15,169 nucleotides of DNA, taken from assembly GCA_041694635.1 (NCBI GenBank), contig JBDNHI010000073.1:1-15169 (forward strand), read 5' to 3'. The position numbers and the translations under genes are program-made. Shown here piece after piece: positions 14,569 to 15,169 of the stretch (the first letter of the stretch is position 1; every line of letters begins with the position of its first letter). The DNA is from UBA969 sp041694635. GTDB lineage: Bacteria; Planctomycetota; Planctomycetia; Gemmatales; Gemmataceae. The notes beneath the pieces are model-generated. The model did not search any database and was not told the origin of the DNA. It was given only the letters and a program-made list of their open reading frames with translations.

Positions 14569-15169
14569 ACTCTTCCTCAAAATAATCCGAATCAATTCGT
14601 TTGAGTTCATAGTTTGCCGTTGTTGTTGTTCCAAGATTAAAATCAATCATAAAGTTTGCCAATGTAGGCCCGTCGATCAGTACGACCTTCGGATCGATGG
14701 TTACGACATAATCAATTGCATCATCTGAGAACCGTCCGGTTGTTATGAAGACGCCTTTCTTCGCACGCTTGCCATGCAGAGCGCCTACAAACCGTTGAAT
14801 CTCGGGACGGCCAACCGTTCCTTCCCATCTTTTGGCTTGAAGATAAATAATGTCGAGACCCAAGCGGTCTTCTTTGATGATTCCATCAATTCCTTCGTCG
14901 CCGCTCTGCCCGATAGCTTTCCCTGCATCTGCCCTTGAACCGCCGTAACCCATTGCAATCATCAAATCGACAACTAGTAATTCAAAAAATTTCGGGGAAT
15001 TGATTTTCACGCAATTTAGCACTTCTGCAGCCAATTCATTCCGAATACTCTGGTGTGCTTTCTGCAACAATTCCTCAGGAGTTTCGGGTGAAGCTTGCAA
15101 TGCTACAGCAGAGGGCATCGATTCATTTTCTTGGTTGGCTGCATGAAATTCAACAAACTCTGGATACTG
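14567..15169 (-). CDS. mrr: Mrr-type restriction endonuclease, 5' end outside the window
   Basis: This is the C-terminal part of a type IV (modified-DNA-directed) restriction enzyme of the Mrr family, a cytoplasmic nuclease. An ATG occurs at 15118, but the frame stays open for 17 more codons to the window edge and reads PEFVEF..., which resembles the Mrr N-terminal winged-helix/linker region. The gene is therefore longer than the 183 residues after that ATG; typical Mrr proteins have about 300. Numbering from that ATG, the PD-(D/E)xK-like core shows Asp78 in GDEGIDGI and QAK (Gln94, Lys96) in YLQAKRWEG. It is preceded by FFELLVVDLMIAMGYGG and followed by GVFITTGRFS. The C-terminus ELKRIDSDYFEEE is family-typical. 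No methyltransferase or specificity subunit is visible, in line with a stand-alone type IV enzyme. Confidence 0.9.
   Translation of the reverse strand, partial: QYPEFVEFHAANQENESMPSAVALQASPETPEELLQKAHQSIRNELAAEVLNCVKINSPKFFELLVVDLMIAMGYGGSRADAGKAIGQSGDEGIDGIIKEDRLGLDIIYLQAKRWEGTVGRPEIQRFVGALHGKRAKKGVFITTGRFSDDAIDYVVTIDPKVVLIDGPTLANFMIDFNLGTTTTANYELKRIDSDYFEEE

Noticed and set aside
1..15169. CRISPR array, tRNA/rRNA genes, intact IS or prophage
   Set aside because: No regularly spaced direct repeats, cloverleaf, rRNA core, transposase, integrase or phage structural motif was seen; the only mobile-element hint is the short motif at 12804-12825.
14567..15169. Defence island around the Mrr gene
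   Set aside because: Only one restriction gene is visible and it runs off the window; neighbours are metabolic or DUF1501, so an island cannot be claimed from here.

Overview
The window most likely comes from a planctomycete (Planctomycetota). The evidence is a Tat-exported DUF1501 protein, secreted proteins with 'tDagL'-type leucine-rich repeats and sialidase-like propellers, a LamG-carrying phosphoesterase, and moderate-to-low GC by eye. This is inferred from protein-family content; no rRNA or marker gene is present. I find no tRNA, rRNA, CRISPR array, phage module or intact insertion sequence.

Layout. (1) 1-2025, + strand: a two-gene ABC-2 exporter operon (ATPase, then permease from a TTG start overlapping the ATPase stop), with a candidate promoter in front and a weak hairpin/T-rich terminator after. 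(2) 2142-4022, +: a secreted protein with LamG, purple-acid-phosphatase-type Ig-like and calcineurin-like phosphoesterase domains; a near-perfect 16-bp palindrome sits just upstream. (3) 4040-12739, -: a long co-oriented block. In transcription order it holds a C-terminal remnant of a probable sodium:solute symporter, an aldehyde dehydrogenase, a D-threonine-aldolase-type PLP enzyme (overlapping the dehydrogenase by 19 nt), a secreted propeller + LRR protein, a secreted dipeptidyl-peptidase-IV-like S9 peptidase, and a muconate-cycloisomerase-subgroup enolase-superfamily enzyme resembling hydroxyproline epimerases/dehydratases. (4) 12990-14396, +: a DUF1501 protein without its usual cytochrome partner. 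(5) 14567 to the right edge, -: an Mrr-type restriction endonuclease whose 5' end lies outside the window.

How the genes may work together. The minus-strand block looks catabolic. The S9 peptidase carries the Glu-Glu signature of enzymes that cut X-Pro dipeptides from protein N-termini. The enolase-superfamily, PLP and aldehyde-dehydrogenase genes are of the kinds used to process (hydroxy)proline or other D/L-hydroxyamino acids, and the lost symporter belongs to the superfamily that includes proline/Na+ transporters. A scavenging module for proline-rich or hydroxyproline-rich protein is a reasonable but untested hypothesis. The symporter gene breaks off about 65 bp from a sequence resembling an insertion-sequence end, suggesting a rearrangement removed the original head of the operon.

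Nothing here is clearly a new defence or mobile system. The most distinctive items are the propeller-LRR fusion, the operon scar at 12740-12820, and the short inverted repeats at 2043-2116 and 14498-14568.
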